Assembly: GCF_026230105.1 (NCBI RefSeq)
Contig: NC_079481.1
Span: 29,400,489-29,464,488, forward strand
Source of the DNA: Diorhabda sublineata
Lineage: Eukaryota > Arthropoda > Insecta > Coleoptera > Chrysomelidae
Reading direction: 5' to 3'
Length of the DNA: 64,000 nucleotides
The notes under the pieces are model-generated. The model did not search any database and had not been told where the DNA came from. It saw nothing but the letters and a program-made list of their open reading frames with translations. Within the stretch, counting starts at the first letter, position 1. Each line of letters opens with the position of its first letter. Below, piece after piece: positions 34,171 through 47,759 of this stretch. The position numbers and the translations under genes are program-made.

Positions 34171-36600
34171 CGATTATATGTGAGAAAAGGTCAATTTTAA
34201 GAGAAATTTTTATTATTTTCGAATATAAAAAATATGATAAATCAACATTTTTGAATAAATGTTTTTTTCAATTTGTTCGTTTTTTTGTGTAGATTATGAA
34301 AAAAAATAAAACAACTCAATTTGATTATTTGGAAAAAAGTTATCAACGATTATACGCGAATGAGTGTATTTTCATGAACAATAAAAACCCAGAAACCAAT
34401 ATAAGTTTTCAATTATAAAAATATGATAACTCAATATTTTCGTATAAATTTTTTTTCAATTGGTTCGTTTTTTTTGTGTAGATTATGGAAAAAATATAAC
34501 AACTTCATTTGATAATTTTATCAACGATTATACGCGAATGAGTGTATTTTCATAAACATTCAAAACCCAGAAACCAATATAAGTTTTCAATTATAAAAAT
34601 ATGATAACTCAACATTATTGTATAAATTTTTTTTCTAATTTGTTCGTTTTTTTGTGTAGATTATGAAAAAAAATAAAACAACTCAATTTGATTATTTAGA
34701 AAAAAGTTATCAACGATTATACGCGAATGAGTGTATTTTCATGAACATTCAAAACCCAGAAACCAATATAAGTTCTCAATTATAAAAATATGATAAATCA
34801 ACATTTTCGTATAAATTTTTTTTTCAATTTGTTCATTTTTTCGTGTAGATTATGAAAAAAAATATAAAAATTCAATTTGATTATTTAGAAAAAAGTTATC
34901 AACGATTATACGCGAATGAGTGTATTTTTATTAACGTTTAAAACCCAGAATTCAATATAAGTTTTCGATTATAAAAATATGATAAATCAACATTTTCGTA
35001 TAAATTTTTTTTTCAATTTGTTCGTTTTTTCGTGTAGATTATGAAAAAAAATATAAAAATTCAATTTGATTATTTAGAAAAAAGTTATCAACGATTATAC
35101 GCGAATGAGTGTATTTTTATTAATGTTTAAAACCCAGAATTCAATATAAGTTTTCGATTATAAAAATATGATAAATCAACATTTTCGTATAAATTTTTTC
35201 TTCAATTTGTTCGTTTTTTTGTGTAGATTATGAAAAAAAATGAAACAACTCAATTTGATTATTTAGAAAAAAGTTATCAACGATTATACGCGAATGAGTG
35301 TATTTTCATGAACATTCAAAACCCAGAAACCAATATAAGTTCTCAATTATAAAAATATGATAAATCAACATTATTGTATAAATTTTTTTTCTAATTTGTT
35401 CGTTTTTTTGTGTAGATTATGAAAAAAAATAAAACAACTCAATTTGATTATTTAGAAAAAAGTTATCAACGATTATACGCGAATGAGTGTATTTTCATGA
35501 ACATTCAAAACCCAGAAACCAATATAAGTTCTCAATTATAAAAATATGATAAATCAACATTTTCGTATAAATTTTTTTTTCAATTTGTTCATTTTTTCGT
35601 GTAGATTATGAAAAAAAAATATAAAAATTCAATTTGATTATTTAGAAAAAAGTTATCAACGATTATACGCGAATGAGTGTATTTTTATTAACGTTTAAAA
35701 CCCAGAATTCAATATAAGTTTTCGATTATAAAAATATGATAAATCAACATTTTCGTATAAATTTTTTTTTCAATTTGTTCGTTTTTTCGTGTAGATTATG
35801 AAAAAAAATATAAAAATTCAATTTGATTATTTAGAAAAAAGTTATCAACGATTATACGCGAATGAGTGTATTTTTATTAATGTTTAAAACCCAGAATTCA
35901 ATATAAGTTTTCGATTATAAAAATATGATAAATCAACATTTTCGTATAAATTTTTTCTTCAATTTGTTCGTTTTTTTGTGTAGATTATGAAAAAAAATGA
36001 AACAACTCAATTTGATTATTTAGAAAAAAGTTATCAACGATTATACGCGGATGAGTGTATTTTTATTAAAGTTTAAAACCCAGAATTCAATATAAGTTTT
36101 CGATTATAAAACTATGATAAATCAACATTTTTGTATAAATTGTTTTTTCAATTTGTTCGTTTTTTCGTATAGATTATGAAAAAAAATATAAAAATTCAAT
36201 TTGATTATTTAGAAAAAAGTTATCAACGATTATACGCGGATGAGTGTATTTTCATGAACAATCAAAACCCAGAAACCAATATAAGTTTTCAATTATAAAA
36301 ATATGATAAATCAACATTTTTGTATAAATTGTTTTTTCAATTGGTTCGTTTTTTTTGTGTAGATTATGGAAAAAATATAACAACTTCATTTGATAATTTT
36401 ATCAACGATTATAAGCGGATGAGTGTATTTTCATAAACATTCAAAACCCAGAAACCAATATAAGTTTTCAATTATAAAAATATGATAACTCAACATTTTC
36501 GTATAAATTTTTTTTAACTTGTTCGTTTTTTTGTGTAGATTTTGAAAAAAAAAAATGAAACAACTCAATTTGATTATTTAGAAAAAGTTATCAACGATTC
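34171..36600 (+). repeat. Satellite array, 189-bp monomer with four-monomer higher-order repeat
   Basis: The landmark 'cgattatacgcg' recurs at 34347, 34525, 34714, 34903, 35092, 35281, 35470, 35660, 35849, 36038, 36227 and 36406, with decayed versions at 34171 and 36595. Spacing is 189 bp except for two variants of 178 and 179 bp. Monomers fall into types. Those at 34714, 34903 and 35092 are essentially identical to those at 35470, 35660 and 35849, including their private differences. The monomer at 34525 shares its right half with 35281. This gives a higher-order unit of four monomers, about 757 bp, present twice. Monomers 34347 and 36227 share the short 'ttcatttgataattttatc' variant. No reading frame runs through it. 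The monomer is very AT-rich, with its CpG-containing core the most constant part. Confidence 0.95.
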
Positions 36601-39600
36601 TAGATCCAAATAAACGAGGTAACTGCGAAATTATAAAATTACCCTTAAATATTTTGAAATATATATTTCGTAATTTTTTTTATTGTAAAAAATAACCTGA
36701 ATGAGCCTAAAGAAACTAGATATAAACGACGAATCAACTGCATGATTTATTGGAGAAATATTTCCAAAACGAATCAGTTTCTAAAATTTAATGCTGTTTT
36801 TTTAATAAAAACTATACGTAAATAAAAAAAACAGCTCAAAGCTAATACTCAATGCTTCATCGACGAGATAGAGTCAAAATATTATCGAAATTTTTTTAAA
36901 AAAAGAAACAGTGTTCTGTGATCAGAGCCGCGACGACAATATTTCATTACAAACATGTTTTCTTTATAATGCAATAACCACGTTATAACTATTATTAAAA
37001 TCCTTCACACACTATATATTCGTATTACTTTATTGTATACTTTCGTTTGTATCATGTAAACAACTTTTTTATTACTAATTTATTCGAAAAAATGATTGAA
37101 TTGATGCTAAACTTTTCATCTACCCTTATTTCCAAAAATTTTATTCAGAATTACATTATTTGAATCCAAAATTACTTGAAAAATTGTTCGAAAATGTAGA
37201 ATTCCCAAATACCAAATCAGTGCATATTAAAAAAAAATCAACCGATACATCATTTATTGGAACTCAATGTATACCAATTGATAGAAGACAAAAGCTCTAA
37301 TGGAAAAATATGGAAAAGTTTAAATACGATTGAAGAATGTCATCATTGTTGATTATAAAAAGGAAAGAAATTGATTTCTGTACGTAATTTGATTCTTTAT
37401 AAACAAAATATATCTGTTTATAAACGTATATTAATCATTCGAATATCCACTTAAAAATCTACTTAAAATTAATATTCCCTCGCTTGTGACATTATTTTTT
37501 TTTTTTTTTGTCTACTTAACATAAATTCTGGGTAAGCTTCGATCCCACATAAATTCCCAATAAATCAATATCATCGGCTGAGAAATTTCGGGTGGAAACG
37601 TCAAATAAATACGCCCAGTTTTATCGACAGCAGTAATCTCGAAGGTATTTTCTTATCAAAACACCTGTATTTTTACCATTTAAATTCAAAATAATATTTA
37701 GTGGTAGATGGAAGTACTAGCCAGAGGCGTAGACAAACAAAATAAAAAAGGGCAGTGAAAATAAAAGAAGAATTAACAATTTTTCAAATAGATCCAATAA
37801 ACCTATCGTGGATTGTTGCACCGATTGTAGTTGGTTTAGTTCAACGTTCGATGTACAAAGATATGACTTTTTCACATGTTTTCAAACTTTGTTTTATGTA
37901 AAAAATATGTAGTAGTTTGTACCTTTTGTGATTGATCTCGAACTTTTGTATGTTGTAATGTTCCGGAAAGACATGCCTTCATAGTTGATTCCACTTTCTC
38001 AAACATTGACATTTTGATGTGTACAGGCGAACTTGGTGTTCATGAGCCACGTCTGTCAATCAGTCAAGTTTCTGGTCAACTCTGGATTGACTTCATTATT
38101 GAGTCGGTCATTTGCGAGTAATATTTTAAAGATGGACGAATCTGCGCCTTGTAGCGAATTGGCTGTAATGGTGATAAATCCTGAGCCCCAATTTAAACAA
38201 TGCAGCTTTGCTGCGAAATACTCAATCGGGTTGATTTCATGTTTTCAAGATCAATAATTGAAATTCATCTTGAACTAGATATTGAAAGCGATTGAATGAC
38301 TCGAACTCAATTAAATTTCTCTTAAAGAGATGACAGGATTGAGGATTTACGTGAACAAATAACAAAATATAACGCGACAATTAATTTTTGTAGGACTCAT
38401 TCGTTGTTATCAGTAATGTACAAATATTGTATTAATATTCAAACACAATGAGGTTCAATGATTGATTGAAAGAGACCAAGAATTTTGAAAAAAATGTTCG
38501 CACATTTAAACTTTACCCTTTATTGTCTATGGTTAGTTCATTTAGATCAGATACTTAATATTAGGTAGCTTCATAGTCATTCAGACATAAGGAAAAATAA
38601 GAATAATCTAATTTTTTTTGTTTTAGTTTAGTATTGGACTACGATAAACAATTCACGAACTAAAATATTCACCCTCGAATTTTTGTCAGAGTGGTTCCGG
38701 TTAATAAATAAATATTCTTGAGTTAACGTTTCTTGAGTATTTGCAGCATTTGTCACGTTTTTAATGAATTTTAAAAGGAAGTAATGTTTCGAGAATCACT
38801 CTTGGGATTGAAGTAAAAAAGCGAAAGATTATCAAAACATTAAAAGCTTTGGATTTACGTCAATGCAGTGATTTGGAAACATCTTCGTTCAACAAAGCAG
38901 AAAATAATTTTCCAATTTCACATTTAGTATATTCGAAGATATCGTTAATTGTTTCGGCTAACTTGACTATCAATCAATAAATTCACATAATATCCGCGAT
39001 TGGATTTTTTTATTATTTTATTATGTTACGCTCATGTCGAAAAATCTCAGATTTTCATTCTCGGAAGGTACTCATAAACAATTTTGGGGAATTCGAAAAG
39101 AATATTGATGAGATGCTTGAGAGATGTTAATGTTAGTTTTGAAGAATGTGACTAAAATAATATACGCACTACTAAAACTTTTTCTCTTACTGAGCTTGTT
39201 ATCACTCAATATTTATTGCTCGGTAAATTTTTATACCGAAGGTAAAACAAATTAAGACATAAATATACGCTGACTTTTTTAACCATTCGAAACGATTCTG
39301 TATAAAAATAGATAAATTTTAGAAAAATTACAAGATTTTTCGTAATTTACTCTCCCGAATACTGTATTTATATAGTCCATTCGTATAGAGGAGTGAATTA
39401 TTCGATTAAAAGCAATAACAATAAGATTTTAAACAGAAATCGAATTATTACAAAGATTTTTACTTTATAAACATACTGTATTATTATTTTCTCGGCGTGG
39501 ATTTAAATGAGAATTTCCATTTTTTTAAATTTCCTTTTATACAGTTATTTTGTTGATAGTCCAGTCATTTTAGACCAAATTAGGTAAATATTTCGGAAAA

Positions 39601-39977
39601 AACGACATACCCAGTATATTACCACGTAAAAACTTTTATGGCATCGTAAAACTGTTCTCAAAATTCACATATAATTGAATAGTTTCAAAGTCAAAGGTCG
39701 AAGGTCACAAAAATCGTTTTTTTTTTACATTTTTAGCAAATATTTCGTTTTCTATAAGTTTTATTCTATTCGTAGTTATTATAAATATTGTAGAGAAATC
39801 AATTTTCTACAACTTGTAAACATGTAAATGAAAAATTGTTGATGAAAATACTTAAATTCCGACTTTCTATATAAATAAAGAAGAAAAGACATAATTAATA
39901 TTTTTATTGAACGTGTCATTTTATAGATTTACTATTAATAAAACAAATAAAAATTTCAAAAACAAGCTCTAATTGCA
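36601..39977. other. Long AT-rich spacer
   Basis: No gene recognised. Poly(T) lies at 37494-37510. A 46-codon open stretch on the minus strand (about 37653-37513) and a 74-codon frame at 38033-38257 match nothing I know. At 39693-39707 'aaaggtcgaaggtca' forms a direct repeat of nuclear-receptor half-sites with one-base spacing, possibly by chance. Confidence 0.45.
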
Positions 39978-40321
39978 ATTCATCCCTTTTTTCTTTTCTC
40001 TTCGTTTTCTTCATCATCGTCGTCATCGTCCATCTGCTGAAGAATTTCGTGTTTCTTTTTCGTTACCGTCTTCAACGAAATTTGTTTCCAAGTTATTCAT
40101 GATTTCTGAGTCAAAGGTTCTATCATCTTTAATATTGGTCTGATATGGTACAGGACTGAGACAAGATTGTCCATTACACGCAATCTAAAGAGCACTGCAG
40201 CCCTGCATTCCTTGATCGGCAAACCACATTTGTAGTTACAGAATATTTTATCGAACAATTCATCCGACGGAGGTGGTAAAATAGGTCACGATCCATTCCA
40301 GGGCTTATAAATCATGTCATA
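39978..40321 (-). pseudogene. Transposon-associated cysteine-rich ORF, C-terminal relic
   Basis: On the minus strand the order is PPPSDELFDKIFCNYKCG (40275-40222), then in a second frame CRSRNAGLQCSLDCV (about 40221-40175), then in a third frame NGQSCLSPVPYQTNIKDD followed by an acidic stretch with FDSEIMNNLETNF (40173-40060). The last piece, in the first frame, is DDDDDDEENEEKRKKG. In my memory of insect transposon-derived proteins, a 'PAPxELLxxIxCxCKxxC...CGCRKxGLxCSxxCxxCxGxxCxN' block followed by acidic residues closes a recurrent ORF of unknown function. The matching order across three frames indicates one damaged copy with at least two frameshifts. I cannot name the element type. Confidence 0.6.
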
Positions 40322-42339
40322 ATCAAGTTTGTATTTGATAATAAACGCGATCGAAATGTTGAACTGCAAATTCTCAAATAATCGAGATATTTGCAAAAAA
40401 AGTCGATTTTTGACATTTGACTTTAAAACTTGAACAAGTTTAACAACCTATAATTAATTTTTCACTCTTTACCGTGTTTTATACTTATATATTTCATTGT
40501 TTTAGTCGATTATTTTTATATATCCGATAAGTTTTCTCTTATTTTTGTCTATAATTATAAATCGACGTTAGCATTTTATTATCCTTCGAAATTCCACAGA
40601 ATCATAGTGTGTGGCCGGTTATAAATCCTTTCTTCCTTACAGGCACCCCGCGTACATGCAGTGAAGCACCTAACAGACTATAAATAATGTAATCTTGCAC
40701 TTCTGTATCACAGCCTTCTTTATTTTATTATAGCGACTACTTCGATTCGATTTTGTCACGATCTTTTCTTGTTTTGCATATATATATACAAGTTCTCATT
40801 TTCGACACGCAACCTCAAATCTAAACTGCATAAATCTTATCTTTTATCCAATACTACTAAGATATTTTTCTTTGTTTGGACGTCCTTTGAGTGAATCGTT
40901 TTCAAGACTTGTATGAATGAGTTGCGCTCAATTTACATGCAACTTCAAATGTCGTAAAGACGTAGCGCCATGCTCAATTTAAAAATTTCTATCTAGTTCA
41001 AAGATTTTTCAAAATTCCTGAAATTACCAAAGATATTTGGGTAGTATTCAAATGCCATCGGTGGATGAAGAAGGTGTTGATATTTCCGATCACTTAGGTG
41101 GCTACAACAATCCTTTTTGATAATATCTCAAAGAGAGGCAACTCAAAATAAAAGAAAAAATACGTTTTCAATTTTATTCTCATCCACAAGATGTGGGCAC
41201 TTCATTTTGTTATCATCCAAAGGTGCATATTTTTTTGAAGTTGAATTTCTCGGCCCAAACAAAAATGATAATTCCTCTGGACCTCGAGGGTCCGTTTATT
41301 CCCATGGTTGCCATGGTTTACACGGACATTTAGAATGAGACGTGATATGGGGGTTCCTTATTGAACACTAAATTTCCCATTAAAAACTTTTTCGCGATTT
41401 TCAGAAACAGTTCACCTAATATATTTGTTGATAATAATAGAAAGTTTTGTAAATACGATATACATCTTTATCTGGAAAATCCGGAAAACGTTGAGTATTT
41501 TTTCTTCGTTCTGAAACATTAATTAAAATCGAGAGTTTTTGTTTTAATAATTTGTTGGATTGAAAAACCGCTCCGGTCCGACGAGTCGCGAGTTTGTTTT
41601 TGTTCATTCAATGATTTGATTAAAATTTTAATATCGTTGATTTGCTTTTCGGTTTGTGAAAGCTCCTTTGATAATTTAATAAATTTTTCATTTGATTGTA
41701 TTGAAATTCAGTTTGAATCGGATATAATAAAATATTCTGCTGTTTTCGCCAAGTATTTTCCGTTTGTTTTTGCGCCCCAAATAAAAAAAGCCTTGATTGA
41801 ATTTTATGCTAATTTAACAGAATAATTGCTAAGGTACACACCAGAAAAATTCGTTTATTTCTTACCGTCAAAAGTAGATTTTAACTTTTATATTTGATGG
41901 ATTGATTAAATTAAAAATCCGGACACCTAATAAACAAATATTCATATTGGATATGACTATATAAAAACGATCTCGTCAAAAAATCACTTCCAATTTCTAT
42001 TTCTTGCTCTATTAGTAGACTCTCGTGATTGCGGTTGTCATGAAGATTAGACAACTCGAATTTTATTTTCTTGAACCAACCTAAGAAGCTACTCAATCCA
42101 CCTCGAGACACCGCAAGGAGTAAAACAAATAAGATTTAGGTCATTCGAAATAAATATAAAGGCAACAAAAAAATACTTATCTTGTACTAAAGGTTCTAAA
42201 ACACTCTTCATATTATAAAATTCGAGAATCCGAAGCTGTTGATTCTGTATTAAAGGTCCTGTGCGATTTTTCTGTAAGGGTGGTATAATCCTGCGTCTAT
42301 AAATCCCTCTGTCGTTATCGTCACTTCCAATCTACCCCT

Positions 42340-42371
42340 TTCCATTTTCGTTTTCGAAAAGGAAAATGGAA
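42340..42371. other. Inverted repeat with perfect 10-bp stem
   Basis: TTCCATTTTC at 42340-42349 pairs with GAAAATGGAA at 42362-42371 around a 12-base loop. No RNA gene can be inferred from it. Confidence 0.6.
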
Positions 42372-43599
42372 ATGGGATATTTCACCCACCAATAATTAAA
42401 TATCCTGATTAATGGCTTATTATCCAGTAGCGCTGAATTTTCAACTCAACAAAAGGATGTCTGTTGAGATTTCGATCGAAAAAATTGGACACTGGACATA
42501 TATCATTTTTGTTGTAATTATAAATATTTTTAATAATTTATAATAATTAAACGCTCGGTTTGAAGGTTGTTAAGTGGATGAAAAGCTACGAAAACCTAGG
42601 ATCAAAAATGAGAATACGAAAACAAGGACATCTTCCTTGCATTAAAGAGATCAGTTCTAAATTCACTTTCGGGGGGCAGGAACATGGACCACAACACAGA
42701 GCCAAATACAAAAGACTTAAAACGTGAAGATGAAGGTGAAGATCGAGGAAAACTTATATTGAAGATGTTAAGTTAGATAGAACCTCGTTAATCAAATTTA
42801 GTACCATGAAACTTAGGGTAAATTAGTATTAAGGGCACCGGAGTCCAAATAGATCGATAGAACTCAGTCTACACGGAGTTGATGATAATCCGATAACCAA
42901 TTCGATAAGTATTTTTATTATTATTGGTTTCAAGTTTACAAACGACAAAGCGGACAAACCGTAAAAGTCGATAGTTAAAATATTTGTGATGAATTTATAT
43001 CAATTATTTATGAAAAATCTTCATGGGGATAAAGTTTAAAACAAATTATCGGCTGTCAATGGAAGCAGGGGGAATTTCTAAAATGTTGAGAAGACATATG
43101 TCGGGTTCTCATTAGGCTCGCCGACAAAAGGACCATTTTTAGCAATCAAACCGGTCCTTTTTGTTGAAATATCCTCGTAATCAATCTATTGTTGCCCGCA
43201 TTTCTTTGATTTCTAATAAACATTTAAGAACACTTTTTCTATATTTTTTTTTCTCGTTAATAATAATTACAACAGAATCGTTTCACATTCTACAAATGAA
43301 AAATGTCAACTTTTCAGTAATTTGATACGCCGTATTCGATCCTCCATATAAACACACTCGAAGATTTGATACATTTGCCAAGGTTTGATCACATGACACA
43401 TCTCTGAATTATGTATCTTGATTCTTAACTTTATCCCCCGTGATCAGATATTATACGAACTACACTCATTTATAATTCCTCTTCTTCTTCTCTTATATAT
43501 CTACATGGTACATTTATATCTTTGATTTGTGAGCCATTCAAGACCAGCTGCTGCTTTCCTAATAGATGGGGATGGTTGGCTTACCATAAAAAAATATTT

Positions 43600-43634
43600 G
43601 ACACCCGTGACCACTGCGATGGGTAGCGGGTGTC
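43600..43634. other. Inverted repeat GACACCCG...CGGGTGTC
   Basis: Perfect 8-bp GC-rich stem with a 19-base loop in AT-rich surroundings. Function unknown. Confidence 0.55.
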
Positions 43635-44429
43635 GCTTAGAAAAAGAAATTTCTCAAATATAAATCATTTTTTTTATATATAATGTATATAATATTCTAT
43701 CGACATTCGCGATGTTTTTATGATGTTGTATCATCAGAGACTACAACAAATTATAGTCCAAATGGTCAAGTTCAGGGCTATATGATGAATGAATTCATAA
43801 AGTCATTGAAGACACAGATATTCTATGTAATTCAACCACTGATCGGTTCATAATTATTTGATTAAAACATCGATTAATTTCTTTAATTCCAACAGGAATT
43901 CGCAAAGGAACATTCGGTGTATTAAATTTACGTATTTAAATATCCGATTCTCAGTTTTTCGTCAATAATATCGAGTAAATTACTGACAAAAAAAATTAGA
44001 ATAAAACTCAAATAACTTTTCTTCTTCTTTTTCTATTGGCAACTCGGACTGAATTTTTTTAAAATATCAAAGGAGATACGCGTAGTTTTTAACACCGTAG
44101 AAAGGTTCGAAATTATTTCTATTACAATAATTAACTACGAGCTTGTCTGTCTATTATCGACGATTATTATTACTTGTACAATCTCCCTTTTCGAGGCAGT
44201 ATTAATTGTATACATATATCTCTCTCAAGAATCCATCTTTCGATTGTTTACATATGAAGCAGCGAAAGCAATTACTTGATAAGATTGGTTGAATCGCTGC
44301 TGACTGTTTCTCAGAGATACATCAAAACAAAGGTTCTAGAGTGTATATATATTCCGATTGTTACCAGGAAATAAACTATTCGCATACACATATTTCAAAC
44401 TTCAATAAATATTGAATTGAATTGAATAA

Positions 44430-44433
<4 letters not shown>

Positions 44434-44501
<68 letters not shown>
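44434..44501. repeat. (TA)n microsatellite, about 68 bp
   Basis: Uninterrupted alternating AT; the longest such tract in the window. Confidence 0.95.
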
Positions 44502-44504
<3 letters not shown>

Positions 44505-47500
44505 AGTTACCAATCGAATCGATTTTTCCACGATTTCTCTATTCTCCGAGGTCTCAGCACGGTTCTGCGCATTATCGAGCGTGCGCCGTATAGATAAAGT
44601 GTCTCGAACGAAAGAGAAAATGAATATTGTCGGCACCGTAACTTAGGGACGTTTTTTTCCTATACCAACTGTAATATTCATATATGTAAAAAAATCACTC
44701 AGGATAGGACTCGACGCGTTGTACTTAATAATGAAGTTTTATAGTCGAGTCGTTCGTTGATTCGAATCAATTTGGGAATTACGGACATTAAACAGATTTT
44801 AAGTTTAGAAAGTTTAGAAAATCCGCATGTTTCGACTTGGTTTTGCGTGTCTTGTTGTACTAGATGTTGAGCCTGCATAAATTCTTGCTCCTAAGGACTA
44901 AAAATAGGTCCTGGTGTTGATTTTTATGCAAAACCAAGGCCTAGACTATCAGACCAAAACCAGTCTCGATCATAATTATCAAAATATGAAGAATCGTATT
45001 TGAAGTTTCCTAATTTTGTCGTGTTTTTGAAGTTGATTTTTTAAATTTGCTTGTTGTTGTTTTTCTATCGATTTCTCGCTGGTCGACTATAAAATATGTC
45101 AAATTAAAATGTGATTAAAATTTGATGTTATGTGGATTTTAATTTTTTTTTATAGTTCGACGTCTTTAAAATCCATCGTCGGTAGACGTTTTCCGAAAAT
45201 CTAAAATTATTTACCGCCTATTAAAATTTTAAAGACCGAATTAAAGAAATTTATATTCCTATTAATATCACCATCCCTTTGCAATAAAATAATATATCTA
45301 CAGGTATAACGAATTAATGTTTAAAGAAACATGATTCACTAATCAAAATTATACGACCGATAATAAAGTGATAACTATCTATTTTATTTCTTTGTCTTTA
45401 AAAAACATAAAATTCAAAGTCATGAATTTTTATTGGACATTTTTGTTTTGTAGAACGACGACAGGACCGTTTTAAAAATCGATATAAATCAACCTACACG
45501 TTTAATTTTCTTTTATTTATCAATTTCCCGTATCATTTATCTTCGGGCTTTTTTTTTGTAGAATAACGTAAAAAATTCGTTATTTTATCCAAGTATTTTC
45601 TAATATCGATATAAGAAATAATAATAAATTGTGTGTGATATTATCTGATCCGACCCTGTTTGATAAATTTCCGTAATCAAAGGAGCATCGACGATTTTCT
45701 AGAAGCAACCATTACATGTCGATACGCGTCGAGATAAGTCGTGTATAGGGCGATTGTTTTATCGGGGTTCGAGGTAATAATCATTAGTGAACAACCTGAG
45801 AAAACATCTTCGAACAATTTCGAAACGCTCAACTAGCTCCTCGACCATCCGATAATCATTTTAGTCCATCATTCGATCGAATGTTTTTTTTTTTTTTTCA
45901 TTTACCTTCGATATCGTATTGGAATTTCAAGTATTCACGTTAAATGTAATAGAATACAGGACGAGTCAAAGTTTATTTGTACGCCAATGATGTATCTAAT
46001 CCACGAAATACTCTTTATTGTGAATCAATTTATCGTTGTCTTCTTCCCACAGAACGTGTCAACCCTTGCCCTTATAAATCATTTGTGCGTTAATACCTAC
46101 AAACCAAATAAGCAAACAAAATAAATTAATAATAATTTACATTCGATGTTAAAGGTATAAGTCAATAAGTATTTTGTTTATGTTTGTGTCGCTTGTTGGT
46201 TGAGGATAAAGGCCACATAAACATGCAGATTTCTGTGGGATGGGACACCATCCATTGTATCGGATAGTGATCTATGGGTTTCACTTTTTTTATTTGTATT
46301 GTACAACTTTCAAGATATATAATTCATGATAATATCAGTTTATTGTTAACAACAAGTATACGAGTGCTAGAAAAAAAAATAATTTTTCTTCGCTTCCGAA
46401 CTTCAAAACATACTAATCTGGTAGCTAATAACCAAAAATTGGATCGGTTTTAGTGCCCCCTTTCAAAATTGGAGAATTCTTCAGGCGTGGCTGGATTTGA
46501 ATCAAGGATCTTGCGATAACAAACTTCAGTGTGCACTAGGATTAAGTTTTTCCCTTTCCTGTACTGAATATGAAGGCTTCTGGAGGTTTTTGCTTGTCTA
46601 CTGTCACACCATTTACACTGCACATAGATTTGTTAGTGGTTGGTGGCTGTGAACTTTGATAGTTTCATCATTTTGAACCATCCCACGAATTGGAAATTTA
46701 CAATTTTCCGACACGGATACAACTGTCGTTGAAATATATATATATATATATGTCGTATCGTATGAATATCATGCAGTTCAGTATTTTCTAATTAGTGAAA
46801 ATCGTCCACCTGGGAATTTAACAATCCTAAAAAAAAGAAGAAGCTATCAGAAACCCAGCGTGCGTCTTCATATATTTTTAAAAGTAGTAGCCTCGTGGTG
46901 ATTTTTATTGAAGATCGATTGAAAGGAAATCTCACGCAGTGGGTGACTTCCTCAAGTAGCGGTATAAATCAAAGGATTCCGATCATCGATACTCATATAT
47001 CGAAATTATTAAATGATATTAATGAGAATAGAGAGAAAATTGATTCTTATTGTTGTTACAATGAATCGACGATAGTTTCGAATGCAATTATCGCGTATTG
47101 TCTAATTGATGAAAATTATCGGTTATATAAAGTTTTATTGGCTTCGGCCATCAATTATATTTTCAGAAATGTTAGTTAGTTAGAAGAGGTAATGATTAAA
47201 TTCAAGTTATGACTCGTAACTAAGAGGTATGTCTGAATACCTATGTTTCGAATAATTTTACAATTCGAATCCACATCATACCGAAAGATGGGTAATCATA
47301 TTGAAATCACGACAATAAAAAAAGAAGAAGAAACGCTCTAGTGGAAATAAAATTGTTTGATTTGATGCCGACATACCGATCACGACTCGATAAAAGCATT
47401 TAAAATGAACTCGAACCAACGACATACGAACACAATATTTCTTTTTTGATTATATTTTGAAAATACTTTACGGTTCTCATTGTCATGAAATTATCCAAGA

Positions 47501-47759
47501 AAAAGTTATGAGTGTTCTAAAAATTACTAAAGACCTTCAGATTGTCTTGTCTTAGCTTTTTGACGTATTTGAATAAAAAATTTATCAGGAAAAAATTGAT
47601 CAAACTAATCAAAATGAAATTTCTTTGGTCAAATGACAAGAACTGAAGTGAATCGATATCAATAGTCATCGATCAACATGATAATAGACGTCAATTCATG
47701 TCGTAAACTAATTACCACGAGAATTGTGTCAAGATATAACTCGAAATTCCATTCAATTA
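44502..47759. other. Long AT-rich spacer
   Basis: No gene recognised. A 94-codon frame at 46895-47179 has fairly mixed composition but no motif I know. At 46488-46502 the reverse complement of 'ggatttgaatc' resembles a decayed tRNA B-box, perhaps from an old SINE. A (TA)n tract lies near 46735-46751. Confidence 0.4.

Larger units (their letters stand above)
40322..44433. other. Long AT-rich spacer with several hairpins
   Basis: No gene recognised. Perfect stems occur at 42340-42371 and 43600-43634 (listed) and at 43126-43161 (AAAAGGACC with GGTCCTTTT). Short frames at 41117-41825 have no known motif. Confidence 0.45.

Noticed and set aside
34171..36600. CRISPR-like or coding interpretation of the tandem array
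   Set aside because: Monomers are contiguous at 189 bp with no unique spacers and no open frame, in eukaryotic sequence.
37513..37653. 46-codon minus-strand open stretch with mixed composition
   Set aside because: No Met start, no splice-site context and no family resemblance; length is within chance.
46488..46540. tRNA-like B-box on the minus strand
   Set aside because: Only the B-box is partly matched. The T stem does not pair and no cloverleaf forms, so no tRNA is called.
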